A stretch of 64,000 nt of DNA, taken from assembly GCA_040954595.2 (NCBI GenBank), contig CM082589.2, positions 3,906,001 to 3,970,000 of the forward strand. Reading direction: 5' to 3'. Made by a program: the position numbers and the translations under genes. This document shows, one piece after another, positions 12,896 through 26,398 of the stretch. The stretch comes from Balanoglossus misakiensis (Eukaryota > Hemichordata). How positions within the stretch are numbered: position 1 is the first letter of the stretch; each line of letters begins with the position of its first letter. The notes below the pieces were generated by a model, which worked only from the letters and a program-made list of their open reading frames with translations, ran no database searches and was not told where the DNA came from.

Positions 12896-14965
12896 AAAAA
12901 TGGTCGATTTTTGAAGATTTTCCTGAGCTATAACCCATGGTTTTTATCAAGAAATGACCAAATTTTGAAAGTTCGCGAAGTCGAAAAATGGTCGAGTTTT
13001 GAAGATTTTCCTGAGCTATAACCCATGGTTTTTATCAAGAAATGACCAAATTTTGAAAATTCGCGAAGTCGAAAAATGGTCGATTTTTGAAGATTTTCCT
13101 GAGCTATAACCCATGGTTTTTATCAAGAAATGACCAAATTTTGAAAATTCGCAAAGTCGAAAAATGGTCGATTTTTGAAGATTTTCCTGAGTTATAACCC
13201 ATGGTTTTTATCAAGAAATGACCAAATTTTGAAAATTCGCGAAGTCGAAAAATGGTCGATTTTTGAAGATTTTCCTGAGCTATAACCCATGGTTTTTATC
13301 AAGAAATGACCAAATTTTGAAAATTCGCGAAGTCGAAAAATGGTCGATTTTTGAAGATTTTCCTGAGCTATAACCCATGGTTTTTATCAAGAAATGACCA
13401 AATTTTGAAAATTCGCGAAGTCGAAAAATGGTCGATTTTTGAAGATTTTCCTGAGCTATAACCCATGGTTTTTATCAAGAAATGACCAAATTTTGAAAAT
13501 TCGCAAAGTCGAAAAATGGTCGATTTTTGAAGATTTTCCTGAGCTATAACCCATGGTTTTTATCAAGAAATGACCAAATTTTGAAAATTCGCGAAGTCGA
13601 AAAATAGTCGATTTTTGAAGATTTTCCTGAGCTATAACCCATGGTTTTTATCAACAAATGACCAAATTTTGAAAATTCGCGAAGTCGAAAAATGGTCGAT
13701 TTTTGAAGATTTTCCTGAGCTATAACCCATGGTTTTTATCAAGAAATGACCAAATTTTGAAAATTCGCGAAGTCGAAAAATGGTCGATTTTTGAAGATTT
13801 TCCTGAGCTATAACCCATGGTTTTTATCAAGAAATGACCAAATTTTGAAAATTCGCAAAGTCGTAAAATGGTCGATTTTTGAAGATTTTCCTGAGCTATA
13901 ACCCATGGTTTTTATCAAGAAATGACCAAATTTTGAAAATTCGCGAAGTCGAAAAATGGTCGATTTTTGAAGATTTTCCTGAGCTATAACCCATGGTTTT
14001 TATCAAGAAATGACCAAATTTTGACAATTCGCGAAGTCGAAAAATGGTCGATTTTTGAAGATTTTCCTGAGCTATAACCCATGGTTTTTATCAAGAAATG
14101 ACCAAATTTTGAAAGTTCGCGAAGTCGAAAAATGGTCGATTTTTGAAGATTTTCCTGAGCTATAACCCATGGTTTTTATCAAGAAATGACCAAATTTTGA
14201 AAATTCGCGAAGTCGAAAAATGGTCGATTTTTGAAGATTTTCCTGAGCTATAACCCATGGTTTTTATCAAGAAATGACCAAATTTTGAAAATTCGCAAAG
14301 TCGAAAAATGGTCGATTTTTGAAGATTTTCCTGAGCTATAACCCATGGTTTTTATCAAGAAATGACCAAATTTTGAAAATTCGCAAAGTCGAAAAATGGT
14401 CGATTTTTGAAGATTTTCCTGAGCTATAACCCATGGTTTTTATCAAGAAATGACCAAATTTTGAAAATTCGCGAAGTCGAAAAATGGTCGATTTTTGAAG
14501 ATTTTCCTGAGCTATAACCCATGGTTTTTATCAAGAAATGACCAAATTTTGAAAATTCGCAAAGTCGAAAAATGGTCGATTTTTGAAGATTTTCCTGAGC
14601 TATAACCCATGGTTTTTATCAAGAAATGACCAAATTTTGAAAATTCGCAAAGTCGAAAAATGGTCGATTTTTGAAGATTTTCCTGAGCTATAACCCATGG
14701 TTTTTATCAAGAAATGACCAAATTTTGAAAATTCGCAAAGTCGAAAAATGGTCGATTTTTGAAGATTTTCCTGAGCTATAACCCATGGTTTTTATCAAGA
14801 AATGACCAAATTTTGAAAATTCGCGAAGTCGAAAAATGGTCGATTTTTGAAGATTTTCCTGAGCTATAACCCATGGTTTTTATCAAGAAATGACCAAATT
14901 TTGAAAATTCGCGAAGTCGAAAAATGGTCGATTTTTGAAGATTTTCCTGAGCTATAACCCATGGT

Positions 14966-15095
14966 TTTTTTCAAAAAATGAAGAAATTTTGAAAGTTCGC
15001 AAAGTCGAAAAATTGTCATTTTTGGATGATTTTCATGAGCTATAACCCATGATTATTTTCAAAAAATGAAAACATTTTGAAAGTTCGCAAAGTCG
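14966..15095. repeat. Divergent (type B) satellite monomers, internal block 3
   Basis: Third internal copy of the type B block, 3607 bp after the second. That is 41 units minus the single base lost near 12028. Downstream of this copy the array contains no further type B unit until the right edge at about 21121. Confidence 0.9.
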
Positions 15096-18000
15096 AAAAA
15101 TGGTCGATTTTTGAAGATTTTCCTGAGCTATAACCCATGGTTTTTATCAAGAAATGACCAAATTTTGAAAATTCGCGAAGTCGAAAAATCGTCGATTTTT
15201 GAAGATTTTCCTGAGCTATAACCCATGGTTTTTATCAAGAAATGACCAAATTTTGAAAATTCGCGAAGTCGAAAAATGGTCGATTTTTGAAGATTTTCCT
15301 GAGCTATAACCCATGGTTTTTATCAAGAAATGACCAAATTTTGAAAATTCGCAAAGTCGTAAAATGGTCGATTTTTGAAGATTTTCCTGAGCTATAACCC
15401 ATGGTTTTTATCAAGAAATGACCAAATTTTGAAAATTCGCGAAGTCGAAAAATGGTCGATTTTTGAAGATTTTCCTGAGCTATAACCCATGGTTTTTATC
15501 AAGAAATGACCAAATTTTGACAATTCGCGAAGTCGAAAAATGGTAGATTTTTGAAGATTTTCCTGAGCTATAACCCATGGTTTTTATCAAGAAATGACCA
15601 AATTTTGAAAGTTCGCGAAGTCGAAAAATGGTCGATTTTTGAAGATTTTCCTGAGCTATAACCCATGGTTTTTATCAAGAAATGACCAAATTTTGAAAAT
15701 TCGCGAAGTCGAAAAATGGTCGATTTTTGAAGATTTTCCTGAGCTATAACCCATGGTTTTTATCAAGAAATGACCAAATTTTGAAAATTCGCGAAGTCGA
15801 AAAATGGTCGATTTTTGAAGATTTTCCTGAGCTATAACCCATGGTTTTTATCAAGAAATGACCAAATTTTGACAATTCGCGAAGTCGAAAAATGGTCGAT
15901 TTTTGAAGATTTTCCTGAGCTATAACCCATGGTTTTTATCAAGAAATGACCAAATTTTGAAAGTTCGCGAAGTCGAAAAATGGTCGATTTTTGAAGATTT
16001 TCCTGAGCTATAACCCATGGTTTTTATCAAGAAATGACCAAATTTTGAAAATTCGCGAAGTCGAAAAATGGTCGATTTTTGAAGATTTTCCTGAGCTATA
16101 ACCCATGGTTTTTATCAAGAAATGACCAAATTTTTGAAATTCGCGAAGTCGAAAAATGGTCGATTTTTGAAGATTTTCCTGAGCTATAACCCATGGTTTT
16201 TATCAAGAAATGACCAAATTTTGAAAATTCGCGAAGTCGAAAAATGGTCGATTTTTGAAGATTTTCCTGAGCTATAACCCATGGTTTTTATCAAGAAATG
16301 ACCAAATTTTGGAAATTCGCGAAGTCGAAAAATGGTCGATTTTTGAAGATTTTCCTGAGCTATAACCCATGGTTTTTATCAAGAAATGACCAAATTTTGG
16401 AAATTCGCGAAGTCGAAAAATGGTCGATTTTTGAAGATTTTCCTGAGCTATAACCCATGGTTTTTATCAAGAAATGACCAAATTTTGAAAATTCGCGAAG
16501 TCGAAAAATGGTCGATTTTTGAAGATTTTCCTGAGCTATAACCCATGGTTTTTATCAAGAAATGACCAAATTTTGAAAATTCGCGAAGTCGAAAAATGGT
16601 CGATTTTTGAAGATTTTCCTGAGCTATAACCCATGGTTTTTATCAAGAAATGACCAAATTTTGAAAATTCGCGAAGTCGAAAAATGGTCGATTTTTGAAG
16701 ATTTTCCTGAGCTATAACCCATGGTTTTTATCAAGAAATGACCAAATTTTGAAAATTCGCGAAGTCGAAAAATGGTCGATTTTTGAAGATTTTCCTGAGC
16801 TATAACCCATGGTTTTTATCAAGAAATGACCAATTTTTTAAAATTCGCGAAGTCGAAAAATGGTCGATTTTTGAAGATTTTCCTGAGCTATAACCCATGG
16901 TTTTTATCAAGAAATGACCAAATTTTGAAAATTCGCGAAGTCGAAAAATGGTCGATTTTTGAAGAATTTCCTGAGCTATAACCCATGGTTTTTATCAAGA
17001 AATGACCAAATTTTGAAAATTCGCGAAGTCGAAAAATTGTCGATTTTTGAAGATTTTCCTGAGCTATAACCCATGGTTTTTATCAAGAAATGACCAAATT
17101 TTGAAAATTCGCGAAGTCGAAAAATGGTCGATTTTTGAAGATTTTCCTGAGCTATAACCCATGGTTTTTATCAAGAAATGACCAAATTTTGAAAATTCGC
17201 GAAGTCGAAAAATTGTCGATTTTTGAAGATTTTCCTGAGCTATAACCCATGGTTTTTATCAAGAAATGACCAAATTTTGAAAATTCGCGAAGTCGAAAAA
17301 TGGTCGATTTTTGAAGATTTTCCTGAGCTATAACCCATGGTTTTTATCAAGAAATGACCAATTTTTTAAAATTCGCGAAGTCGAAAAATGGTCGATTTTT
17401 GAAGATTTTCCTGAGCTATAACCCATGGTTTTTATCAAGAAATGACCAAATTTTGAAAATTCGCGAAGTCGAAAAATTGTCGATTTTTGAAGATTTTCCT
17501 GAGCTATAACCCATGGTTTTTATCAAGAAATGACCAAATTTTGAAAATTCGCGAAGTCGAAAAATTGTCGATTTTTGAAGATTTTCCTGAGCTATAACCC
17601 ATGGTTTTTATCAAGAAATGACCAAATTTTGAAAATTCGCGAAGTCGAAAAATCGTCGATTTTTGAAGATTTTCCTGAGCTATAACCCATGGTTTTTATC
17701 AAGAAATGACCAAATTTTGAAAATTCGCAAAGTCGAAAAATGGTCGATTTTTGAAGATTTTCCTGAGCTATAACCCATGGTTTTTATCAAGAAATGACCA
17801 AATTTTGAAAATTCGCGAAGTCGAAAAATGGTCGATTTTTGAAGATTTTCCTGAGCTATAACCCATGGTTTTTATCAAGAAATGACCAAATTTTGAAAAT
17901 TCGCGAAGTCGAAAAATGGTCGATTTTTGAAGATTTTCCTGAGCTATAACCCATGGTTTTTATCAAGAAATGACAAAATTTTGAAAATTCGCGAAGTCGA

Positions 18001-21000
18001 AAAATGGTCGATTTTTGAAGATTTTCCTGAGCTATAACCCATGGTTTTTATCAAGAAATGACCAAATTTTGAAAATTCGCAAAGTCGAAAAATGGTCGAT
18101 TTTTGAAGATTTTCCTGAGCTATAACCCATGGTTTTTATCAAGAAATGACCAAATTTTGAAAATTCGCAAAGTCGAAAAATGGTCGATTTTTGAAGATTT
18201 TCCTGAGCTATAACCCATGGTTTTTATCAAGAAATGACCAAATTTTGAAAATTCGCGAAGTCGAAAAATGGTCGATTTTTGAAGATTTTCCTGAGCTATA
18301 ACCCATGGTTTTTATCAAGAAATGACCAAATTTTGAAAATTCGCGAAGTCGAAAAATTGTCGATTTTTGAAGATTTTCCTGAGCTATAACCCATGGTTTT
18401 TATCAAGAAATGACAAAATTTTGAAAATTCGCGAAGTCGAAAAATGGTCGATTTTTGAAGATTTTCCTGAGCTATAACCCATGGTTTTTATCAAGAAATG
18501 ACCAAATTTTGAAAATTCGCGAAGTCGAAAAATTGTCGATTTTTGAAGATTTTCCTGAGCTATAACCCATGGTTTTTATCAAGAAATGACCAAATTTTGA
18601 AAATTCGCGAAGTCGAAAAATGGTCGATTTTTGAAGATTTTCCTGAGCTATAACCCATGGTTTTTATCAAGAAATGACCAAATTTTGAAAATTCGCGAAG
18701 TCGAAAAATGGTCGATTTTTGAAGATTTTCCTGAGCTATAACCCATGGTTTTTATCAAGAAATGACCAAATTTTGAAAATTCGCGAAGTCGAAAAATGGT
18801 CGATTTTTGAAGATTTTCCTGAGCTATAACCCATGGTTTTTATCAAGAAATGACCAAATTTTGAAAATTCGCGAAGTCGAAAAATGGTCGATTTTTGAAG
18901 ATTTTCCTGAGCTATAACCCATGGTTTTTATCAAGAAATGACCAAATTTTGAAAATTCGCGAAGTCGAAAAATGGTCGATTTTTGAAGATTTTCCTGAGC
19001 TATAACCCATGGTTTTTATCAAGAAATGACCAAATTTTGAAAATTCGCGAAGTCGAAAAATTGTCGATTTTTGAAGATTTTCCTGAGCTATAACCCATGG
19101 TTTTTATCAAGAAATGACCAAATTTTGAAAATTCGCGAAGTCGAAAAATCGTCGATTTTTGAAGATTTTCCTGAGCTATAACCCATGGTTTTTATCAAGA
19201 AATGACCAAATTTTGAAAATTCGCAAAGTCGAAAAATGGTCGATTTTTGAAGATTTTCCTGAGCTATAACCCATGGTTTTTATCAAGAAATGACCAAATT
19301 TTGAAAATTCGCAAAGTCGAAAAATGGTCGATTTTTGAAGATTTTCCTGAGCTATAACCCATGGTTTTTATCAAGAAATGACCAAATTTTGAAAATTCGC
19401 AAAGTCGAAAAATGGTCGATTTTTGAAGATTTTCCTGAGCTATAACCCATGGTTTTTATCAAGAAATGACAACATTTTGAAAATTCGCGAAGTCGAAAAA
19501 TGGTCGATTTTTGAAGATTTTCCTGAGCTATAACCCATGGTTTTTATCAAGAAATGACCAAATTTTGAAAATTCGCGAAGTCGAAAAATCGTCGATTTTT
19601 GAAGATTTTCCTGAGCTATAACCCATGGTTTTTATCAAGAAATGACCAAATTTTGAAAATTCGCAAAGTCGAAAAATGGTCGATTTTTGAAGATTTTCCT
19701 GAGCTATAACCCATGGTTTTTATCAAGAAATGACCAAATTTTGAAAATTCGCAAAGTCGAAAAATGGTCGATTTTTGAAGATTTTCCTGAGCTATAACCC
19801 ATGGTTTTTATCAAGAAATGACCAAATTTTGAAAATTCGCGAAGTCGAAAAATCGTCGATTTTTGAAGATTTTCCTGAGCTATAACCCATGGTTTTTATC
19901 AAGAAATGACCAAATTTTGAAAATTCGCGAAGTCGAAAAATCGTCGATTTTTGAAGATTTTCCTGAGCTATAACCCATGGTTTTTATCAAGAAATGACCA
20001 AATTTTGAAAGTTCGCGAAGTCGAAAAATCGTCGATTTTTGAAGATTTTCCTGAGCTATAACCCATGGTTTTTATCAAGAAATGACCAAATTTTGAAAAT
20101 TCGCGAAGTCGAAAAATGGTCGATTTTTGAAGATTTTCCTGAGCTATAACCCATGGTTTTTATCAAGAAATGACCAAATTTTGAAAATTCGCGAAGTCGA
20201 AAAATGGTCGATTTTTGAAGATTTTCCTGAGCTATAACCCATGGTTTTTATCAAGAAATGACCAAATTTTGAAAATTCGCGAAGTCGAAAAATCGTCGAT
20301 TTTTGAAGATTTTCCTGAGCTATAACCCATGGTTTTTATCAAGAAATGACCAAATTTTGAAAATTCGCAAAGTCGAAAAATGGTCGATTTTTGAAGATTT
20401 TCCTGAGCTATAACCCATGGTTTTTATCAAGAAATGACCAAATTTTGAAAATTCGCGAAGTCGAAAAATGGTCGATTTTTGAAGATTTTCCTGAGCTATA
20501 ACCCATGGTTTTTATCAAGAAATGACCAAATTTTGAAAATTCGCGAAGTCGAAAAATGGTCGATTTTTGAAGATTTTCCTGAGCTATAACCCATGGTTTT
20601 TATCAAGAAATGACCAAATTTTGAAAATTCGCGAAGTCGAAAAATCGTCGATTTTTGAAGATTTTCCTGAGCTATAACCCATGGTTTTTATCAAGAAATG
20701 ACCAAATTTTGAAAATTCGCGAAGTCGAAAAATGGTCGACTTTTGAAGATTTTCCTGAGCTATAACCCATGGTTTTTATCAAGAAATGACCAAATTTTGA
20801 AAATTCGCGAAGTCGAAAAATGGTGGATTTTTGAAGATTTTCCTGAGCTATAACCCATGGTTTTTATCAAGAAATGACCAAATTTTGAAAATTCGCGAAG
20901 TCGAAAAATGGTCGATTTTTGAAGATTTTCCTGAGCTATAACCCATGGTTTTTATCAAGAAATGACCAAATTTTGAAAATTCGCGAAGTCGAAAAATGGT

Positions 21001-21145
21001 GGATTTTTGAAGATTTTCCTGAGCTATAACCCATGGTTTTTATCAAGAAATGACCAGATTTTGAAAATTCGCAAACTCGAAAAATCGTCGATTTTTGAAG
21101 ATTTTCCTGAGCTATAACCCATGATTTTTTCAAAAAATGAAAGTA

Positions 21146-24100
21146 AACTTTTCAGATAATTAATTAAATTAGAAATATATAAAATGTTCGTGTGAATACC
21201 AACCACGGCGTCCCCATCTTAACGTGTAATTTATTGCTTTATGTTTGTCCTTACTCGAGCGGAAATTATTATTTTCGCTTTCAGCCTGGATGACTTTGCA
21301 ATAAATAACGCAAAGAAAACAAAACGATATTTATTTATTCTTTATTTCAGGCCATATGCCCATACTGTAAAAAATATACAAAACACAGAAACAACTCCAT
21401 ATAGTGGATATATTCAATGAACTGTGTTTTTGGTAAAATGCAGGTTAGTTTTGGCCAAATGCAAGATACGTGACCTCGAAGTCTTTTACTCTTAGAATAC
21501 ACTTTGTTCTGTACTCTCGATGAATGTAACGTCCTTGACAGAATCGTTCAGCTAATTCATTCGCCAGGTTTTCAATTTTCTAGTTTCAAGTTGCCCCAAC
21601 AGAATCACTCAGGACAATCAGTCACCACGTAGCTCCAGGCTCGAAATTAGAAAGAGCAAATCTAGTGTCGGCGCGTCCTGTTGAGGCAAGAACCATTACA
21701 AATTAGTGGATATTAAATATTACACACTCAGCTGAAATTGTGCATTCTGTCAGACTCTGGTTTCGCATTCTTTACATTCTCGGGCAGCTTCATAACCAAA
21801 GTAATATATAAAATAAATATTTCAATTTTACAGCCATTCTGTGGCGGCTGTACTGTCATTTTTTTGTATTCCATCATGAAACACACAAGTTACCCTCACG
21901 TGCACACGTTACTGACTGTAAGTGTCGTCGACATCACCTCGACACTGCTCGTGGTGCTAAATCCAGTCGCCTTTTTAATAAAGACTTGTTCGGAATCCGC
22001 TGTTATCTACTTTCATTCAACCAACCGTGAAATTAAGCTCTCTGAAGCCTCCCTGAGCGCAAAGGCCTGATATATAAATACACAGTGTTATCCAGTTACG
22101 TTGCCATGGAATTATTGCCATAGCATCCCCATAGTTCGCTTTCCCTATATATTTCTAGTCAGGGACTTGCTTCCCATATATTAAAAGATACCGACCAAAG
22201 ATATCGCGTGGCATAGTCATCCCTCAACAAACTATGTACATGCTGAACTGATACAATATGGAAATGTTAAGTTGATAACACACACGAAAATCAACGTGAT
22301 TCAATAATACGGGAACAGTCACAGAATAACATCCTATCACCGACTCATGAAACAAACAAGTTTGTTTACTTGAAGCAAAATATTTTCTCGCAAAGCCGGG
22401 GAAGATAAGCGATGCAGGATCAATATAAACATCCTCCTGTTTTTACCAGAAATGTTTTCACGCGAAGTTATGTCAAGATAAATTATCTGGCACGAATGTA
22501 TGTCGCGTGGCTGGTTATTGTGACGTTATTGGTTTTTAATTACAAACATAAATTGTGTCTAAAAGGTGAGAAAGATTTGAGGAAAAGTTATTGGTGTAGT
22601 CATTTTTCATCTATGAGTTGTTTATCATAGTAACAGTTCGAGGCGACACTCTGCATGCCAAAGAGTGTATTTTCTTCAGAGCAGACAAAATGCAATCTTG
22701 GAGACTCTGATTAGAGGGTTTAATTAAATGTACAATTCGTGTATGGTTCGGGTCCACTTTAATTACAATCTCGGGCATTAGCTGAAACAGCACAGTACAA
22801 TACTTGTTCGGTAAGATTAACTGTCAGGGGACAAACACAGACGAATGCGAAAATAAATACAAAGCACAAGCCAAAGGTGCCAGACGTTCTTAGTGGAGAT
22901 TATGCGCAGGACAAGGATTTCTCTTTCGCCAGACATGAAGTCTTAAGTGCCAATCGTTAAATTGTCTTCCCAGGACTCGACTCCAAGCCACGCGTGTACG
23001 GCCGCCCAGACGAACCAGCGAAAAAGAAGCCCTGTATTAAGGTCCGAAGCTCCGAATGCAAGAATGTCATTTTGTAATACAGAAGGCCGGGCAGTTAAGA
23101 CATAAAGAGGAAAGCGTTGTCAAACAATTGCACACTAAAAACAACTTTGAATATGTGGTAATGAAGTATTCTACAGTTATATGCAAAAGAAACTTGCACA
23201 GGTCAACTTCACGCCAAATTGAAAGTGGAAAGATCTGTCACAAATGCCTTGTCCCACCTTTTCGAGGGTTTAGAGCTGACACGGAGATGTACTCTCGTGT
23301 CAAAGGGAGTTAATTTCCAATGAATAAATGCTCCGAAGTGGGAGTTGACTTCCTTAAGCTGTCGGGGAATTTCCTTCCGAGTGTAAATTTCACTTACATA
23401 ATCTCCAAATCCACAGCGAGTAGATTTCCACCATGTCTTTCAGGCAATCATTCTATGTCACTATATAGCTGACAATATATTTGTTGACGCAAAACGTCGG
23501 TTAAAAACTGAATACCGCGGTGCATATTGGATAGTTTGTGTATAGCCAGAACGCAATCTGTTATTTCAAAGTTCGCGTCATTCTGATTAGTGCTTAAATG
23601 ATGCAGTGATGGCCGCAAGAACCGTAGACTTTTTCATGTAAAAAGTGGCATTTTTCCCTCTGGCGGTACCTGAGTGCGGTCACAGTAAATTGATCGGCTG
23701 TTTCAAAATATTATAATGCATATTACCCCTCAAAATGATCTTATCAATCTCGATGGATGGATGGATGGATACACTATACATGTATACACGTGTTGTCACG
23801 TGTAACAGCACACTGCTCTTGGCCGCAAAATAAATACCGCCCTCACTCGAGGTTATTTTCATATTCCTCGGCGTGTGTACAGCGTAGCCTGGGCAGGGGA
23901 GAAGTCTTTGTTTAGGTACTGCAAATCATATACATGTCAACCTGTCCAGGTGTTTGATCCAACATCGCCTTCAAGCGGTCATGTTATCAAAAATGTACGG
24001 ATCTGCGAGGAGCCCACGTGACTAACAGAATATGTAAATTTAAGCGCTTGCTGTTTCAAGTCTTTGAACAATTGCGGCCAGTTGGTGGGTCTTTAGTATC

Positions 24101-26398
24101 AGAGAAAAATAGATTCTTGCAACAGTGAAAGCGGCATGGAGTGCATACACAGTCACAGTAAGATAAACATTAACACTCAATGAAGTCGAAACACGAACTG
24201 TGTTAGAAGTTAAGAGCACTTTATAATCATATGAGCATCGGATGATCTCCTGGAGAAAAGAAATATTCCCTGGGTTAATAATAATTCCCTAACCGAACTC
24301 TATTTCTCTTCAGAGATTTTAAATTCATCAAAATGATGTAATCCCTTGTACGTAATCAAACATACTGCCAAAGGAAATGAATAGATCAGTGAGCGGTCGA
24401 GCGTGAGATAATAAATTGCGAGACAAATTTACACTAAGTCCGTTCAGCACATATTCTTAGCTGGATCATAGATCTTGGTTTTGCTCCGGGGACGGCGGGG
24501 TATTGTACGCACTTACATGACTATCAATTTGGATGTAATGATACTTAATTATAGCTGAAGTCGCTGTTTACATGTTTTGTCTATTTATGTGGCTAAATCT
24601 TCTATAGTTCATGCAGAAAATGCTAAACTACTGCAGGCGTGTTCTTCTTGTGAATTTAAGGACTCCATTATAGGCTAGAGTAGCGAAAACTGAACAATAT
24701 AGCAAAGGGATATTCCTAAATTGACCCATTGATAAAACAAACCTAACCTGCATGCGTGTTACCGTTTCTGAATAAAAGAAACAGTCGGCACACTTTGGCA
24801 TTTATGTCTCGAAAGTTTACTTTACATATTGGTGGCCTGTGGATTAGCCGACTCATCTGCCGGCGGCAGGGAACTATACAATGACTGAATAGCACGTTCG
24901 CCAAAGTATCCCACTGTTTCATTAGTTACGTCTGAAAAATATGCGTTTATGACATCCTTTAATATCAGGTTCGTGTGTCATTTCAAGCTCCATTAAAATT
25001 ATTCCTTTCAATACGGAGAGACTGTGTGATTATTGTACTCGTTCTTGATGTAGCCGAGACTAAACCAGAGGAACAAAACTGTAATATTGACGCAACCGTT
25101 CGTACCGTTTAACGGTAATTCGCAGAACAACCAGAAAGGTCAATATAAACCTATCAAACGCCTGACAAGGGAGATTATAAGATATTCGCCGACACGAAGT
25201 GACATTTTCAGACGGCTTAGGTTAGTGAGTAGAACGGTGAACAAATCATTCGTAGGTTTAAACAGTGATATTATTTTCACAGGTCTCTCTAGTTTCACTA
25301 AGCGTCAAAGGTCCCAACATTGTTACACCTTAATACAATAAGACCAGAGTTTTTATTCTCAGTGTTATGAGGGAATAGCCTAACGTTGCCTTTAGCGAAA
25401 ATATGAGAAAAAGGTTGGACTTCGATTTTCGAGGCGCAGACTACGTTAAGTGCGCACTCTACCACATGCAAATTAGACCTGACAGTTGATTGAGGGTCCT
25501 CTTACGGTACTTCCGGCGTTGAAATCACTCCGCGTCCTTCTTTTCACAGATGTGTATTGCCTGTGGCAGACAGACTTTGCGCTGTGGTGGCCGTATGCAA
25601 ATCATCACCAAGGGTACATTTGCTTCTCACAGAAGGTTATTGGAAATTTATTTCTATGGATTGTTTTGCGGAATACTAGCACACGCGAGGCCTATCCACT
25701 GGCGTCTTTAAGACTACGACCTGAGCGTACTGTAACCTGTGCGCAACGAGTATACTCACGAAAGAAGTTATACCAGAATTATGACTCAGAGACCTGTTAT
25801 CTCTCTAGACATTGTATATATCTTAACATATGTGTTAGCGTCAAATCCACATGTGATTTTTGACGCTAATAACATCTCCGCATATAATGCATAGGTTGCC
25901 ATGGCCACAAAGTAGGTTATGATAAAGTTGATTTACCGATAAATGGGGATTTTATTACGCTTAGAACCCAAAACGACTCACACGAATGCACCGGATCTGA
26001 ATCGAGTCTCCGAAGGCGACTGTTGTAAATGTTATAATTAAAATCATTGAGGACGTTAAGGCTTGTGAATTTGATCACTATACAGGTTAAACTGTGTTAT
26101 TTAAAAATTCTTAGGTGCAAGTATTTTCATTTAAGACGAAATTTGATAGTTAGTTCATCTTACCAAAATATAAGTAATCACTTTCTCAGTTGTATTCAGT
26201 GAACATACAATCATTTTCTAAAGCCTATTTAGAGTATTGTGTTTTTTTGTGAAGATTAACTGCATATAGAATCTTCACTGTCATCCCAACAGTGGTTCAC
26301 ACATATCTTTTTCGAAGAGAATGTTCATTTAGTGATTCCTATTGCAATATAATACGTTTGATAATTTCCATAACAGTGACTTCAGGCTTATTTTGACG
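21146..26398. other. Intergenic, no gene recognised
   Basis: AT-rich DNA between the satellite and the inverted-repeat element. Open frames such as 21738-22070 and 25486-25863 have no recognisable domain and no coding-like composition. A GATG microsatellite lies at 23752-23770. Confidence 0.55.
23752..23770. repeat. GATG microsatellite
   Basis: Four to five uninterrupted GATG units in otherwise non-repetitive DNA. Confidence 0.8.

Larger units (their letters stand above)
7693..21145. repeat. 88-bp tandem satellite array, about 152 copies
   Basis: Head-to-tail repeats of one 88-bp unit, all in one orientation. Landmarks in each unit are GAGCTATAACCCATGG, ATCAAGAAATGACC, TTCGCGAAGTCG and GGTCGATTTTTGAAG. 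The period is exact: GATTTTCCTG recurs at 8341 and 8429. Most copies differ by 0-3 bases; indels are rare, for example one T lost near 12028. GC is about 33 percent, yet each consensus unit keeps four CpG. Because 88 is not a multiple of three and the unit holds stop triplets, no long frame can run through, so it is non-coding. It lies about 11.4 kb upstream of the TRPC start. The edges are somewhat soft because the outermost units are divergent. Confidence 0.98.

Noticed and set aside
7693-21145. CRISPR-like direct repeat array
   Set aside because: The units abut with no unique spacers and the host is an animal-type genome. This is a tandem satellite.
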